Shown here in pieces: positions 12,334-12,862 of a stretch of DNA of 12,862 nucleotides. Both the position numbers and the translations under genes were made by a program. Origin of the DNA: an uncultured Clostridia bacterium (lineage in GTDB: Bacteria > Bacillota > Clostridia > Christensenellales > CAG-138); NCBI GenBank assembly GCA_946183765.1, contig CAMHDC010000017.1, positions 1-12,862 of the forward strand, given 5' to 3'. The notes below the pieces were generated by a model. The model saw only the letters and a program-made list of their open reading frames with translations. It had not been told where the DNA came from and did no database searches. The first letter of the stretch is position 1, and the number at the start of each line of letters is the position of its first letter.

Positions 12334-12362
12334 TTGACAGCGGGCGGGCGGCTGGGTATACT
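12334..12362 (+). promoter_or_regulatory. Consensus promoter for the acyltransferase gene
   Basis: Perfect TTGACA (12334-12339), a 17-base spacer and TATACT (12357-12362). The predicted start of transcription is near 12369, giving a leader of about 24 bases. The inverted repeat GCCGCCCG (12324-12331) / CGGGCGGC (12345-12352) flanks the -35 box. Confidence 0.75.
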
Positions 12363-12392
12363 TTCTATCAGAAAAAAGGATGGGAAAACGCG

Positions 12393-12862
12393 ATGCTGGA
12401 CGATGTGAAACGATTCGATATGCAGCGGCCGCCCCTGCGGCAGCACCTGCTGCCCGTGGCCTGGCTCCTGGCGGCGGGCACGCTGCTCCCCCACAGGAAC
12501 AAGCTGACGAAGGTGGGCATGGCGGGCGTGAAGCCCCCCTATCTGCTGCTGTGCAACCACAACGCCTTCATGGATTTCTCCGTGGCCACCCGGGCCGTCT
12601 TCCCCCATCGGGCCAACTACGTGGTGGCCATCGACGGCTTTTTGAAGCGGGAGTGGCTCCTTCGGCTCATCGGCTGCATCTGCAAGCGCAAGTTCACCCG
12701 GGACATCACCCTGATCCGCCAGCTCAAGCGGGTGGTGGATCGGGGCGACATCGCCGTGCTGTACCCCGAGGCCCGGTACTCCCTCTGCGGCACCACGGCG
12801 GTGCTGCCGGAATCTCTGGGGAAGCTGTGCAAGCTTTTGAAGGTGCCGGTGGTGACCCTCAT
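12393..12862 (+). CDS. PlsC-type lysophospholipid acyltransferase family protein (3' end outside window)
   Basis: I read 156 complete codons from ATG 12393 with no stop before the edge; the protein begins MLDDVKRFDMQRPPLRQH. The PlsC (LPLAT/AGPAT) acyltransferase signatures are present: NHNAFMD (55-61, the HxxxxD catalytic pair His56/Asp61) and YPEARYS (124-130), a variant of the EGTRS phosphate-binding block. A hydrophobic stretch LLPVAWLLAAGTLLP (19-33) could associate with the membrane. The family transfers acyl groups to lysophosphatidate or related lipids at the inner membrane face. The start is preceded by AAAAAAGGA with a spacing of 12 bases; an out-of-frame ATG overlaps that site. Substrate is not determined; the diverged third motif suggests a Firmicutes subgroup, not classical PlsC. 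Confidence 0.8.
   Translation, partial: MLDDVKRFDMQRPPLRQHLLPVAWLLAAGTLLPHRNKLTKVGMAGVKPPYLLLCNHNAFMDFSVATRAVFPHRANYVVAIDGFLKREWLLRLIGCICKRKFTRDITLIRQLKRVVDRGDIAVLYPEARYSLCGTTAVLPESLGKLCKLLKVPVVTL

Overview
This window reads as chromosomal DNA of a high-GC member of the Clostridia (Firmicutes), probably an anaerobic gut or rumen Oscillospirales/Christensenellales-type bacterium. The reasons are strong AGGAGG-type ribosome sites, sigma-A promoters of the TTGACA-17-TATACT type, a DUF6017-like replication-initiator-related protein (a Firmicutes family), a MecA-type class B penicillin-binding lipoprotein, and exported proteins with Pro/Thr/Ala-rich linkers typical of this group. The taxonomy is an inference; no rRNA gene is present.

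Layout: (1) 1-519, minus strand, the N-terminal part of a nucleoside-phosphorylase-family protein that runs off the left edge. (2) 631-1902, plus strand, a lipoprotein glycoside hydrolase of family 3 (NagZ type). (3) 1903-2093, a cluster of three long hairpins between convergent genes, which looks like a dispersed palindromic repeat. (4) 2094-3164, minus strand, a membrane-anchored polysaccharide deacetylase. (5) 3284-4033, plus strand, an HTH protein with a DUF6017-like C-terminus, divergent from the deacetylase with overlapping -35 boxes. (6) 4146-7876, a class B PBP lipoprotein followed by murG. (7) 7873-9288, a HEAT-like/THUMP-like/methyltransferase fusion overlapping murG by 4 bases. (8) 9341-12118, metG and tatD, a common Firmicutes pair, driven by a promoter whose -10 box contains the stop codon of the preceding gene. 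(9) 12119-12392, a GC-rich non-coding region with hairpins. (10) 12393 to the right edge, a PlsC-type acyltransferase with a consensus promoter.

How the genes work together: five of the eight complete genes act on or near the envelope or its polymers or are plausibly linked to it (GH3 hexosaminidase, deacetylase, PBP and MurG directly; the acyltransferase, partial, supplies lipid). MurG makes lipid II, the PBP cross-links the product, and the GH3 and deacetylase enzymes could trim or modify glycan strands. The rest is translation and housekeeping (MetG, rRNA/tRNA methyltransferase, TatD).

I do not see a defence island, prophage, CRISPR array, tRNA or complete transposon. The most notable signals are two exported-enzyme genes whose promoters place the start of transcription on the A of ATG (leaderless mRNAs), the triple-hairpin repeat, a PBP whose NTF2-like domain is interrupted by a low-complexity linker, the HEAT-methyltransferase fusion, and a competing-hairpin arrangement in front of the DUF6017-like gene.
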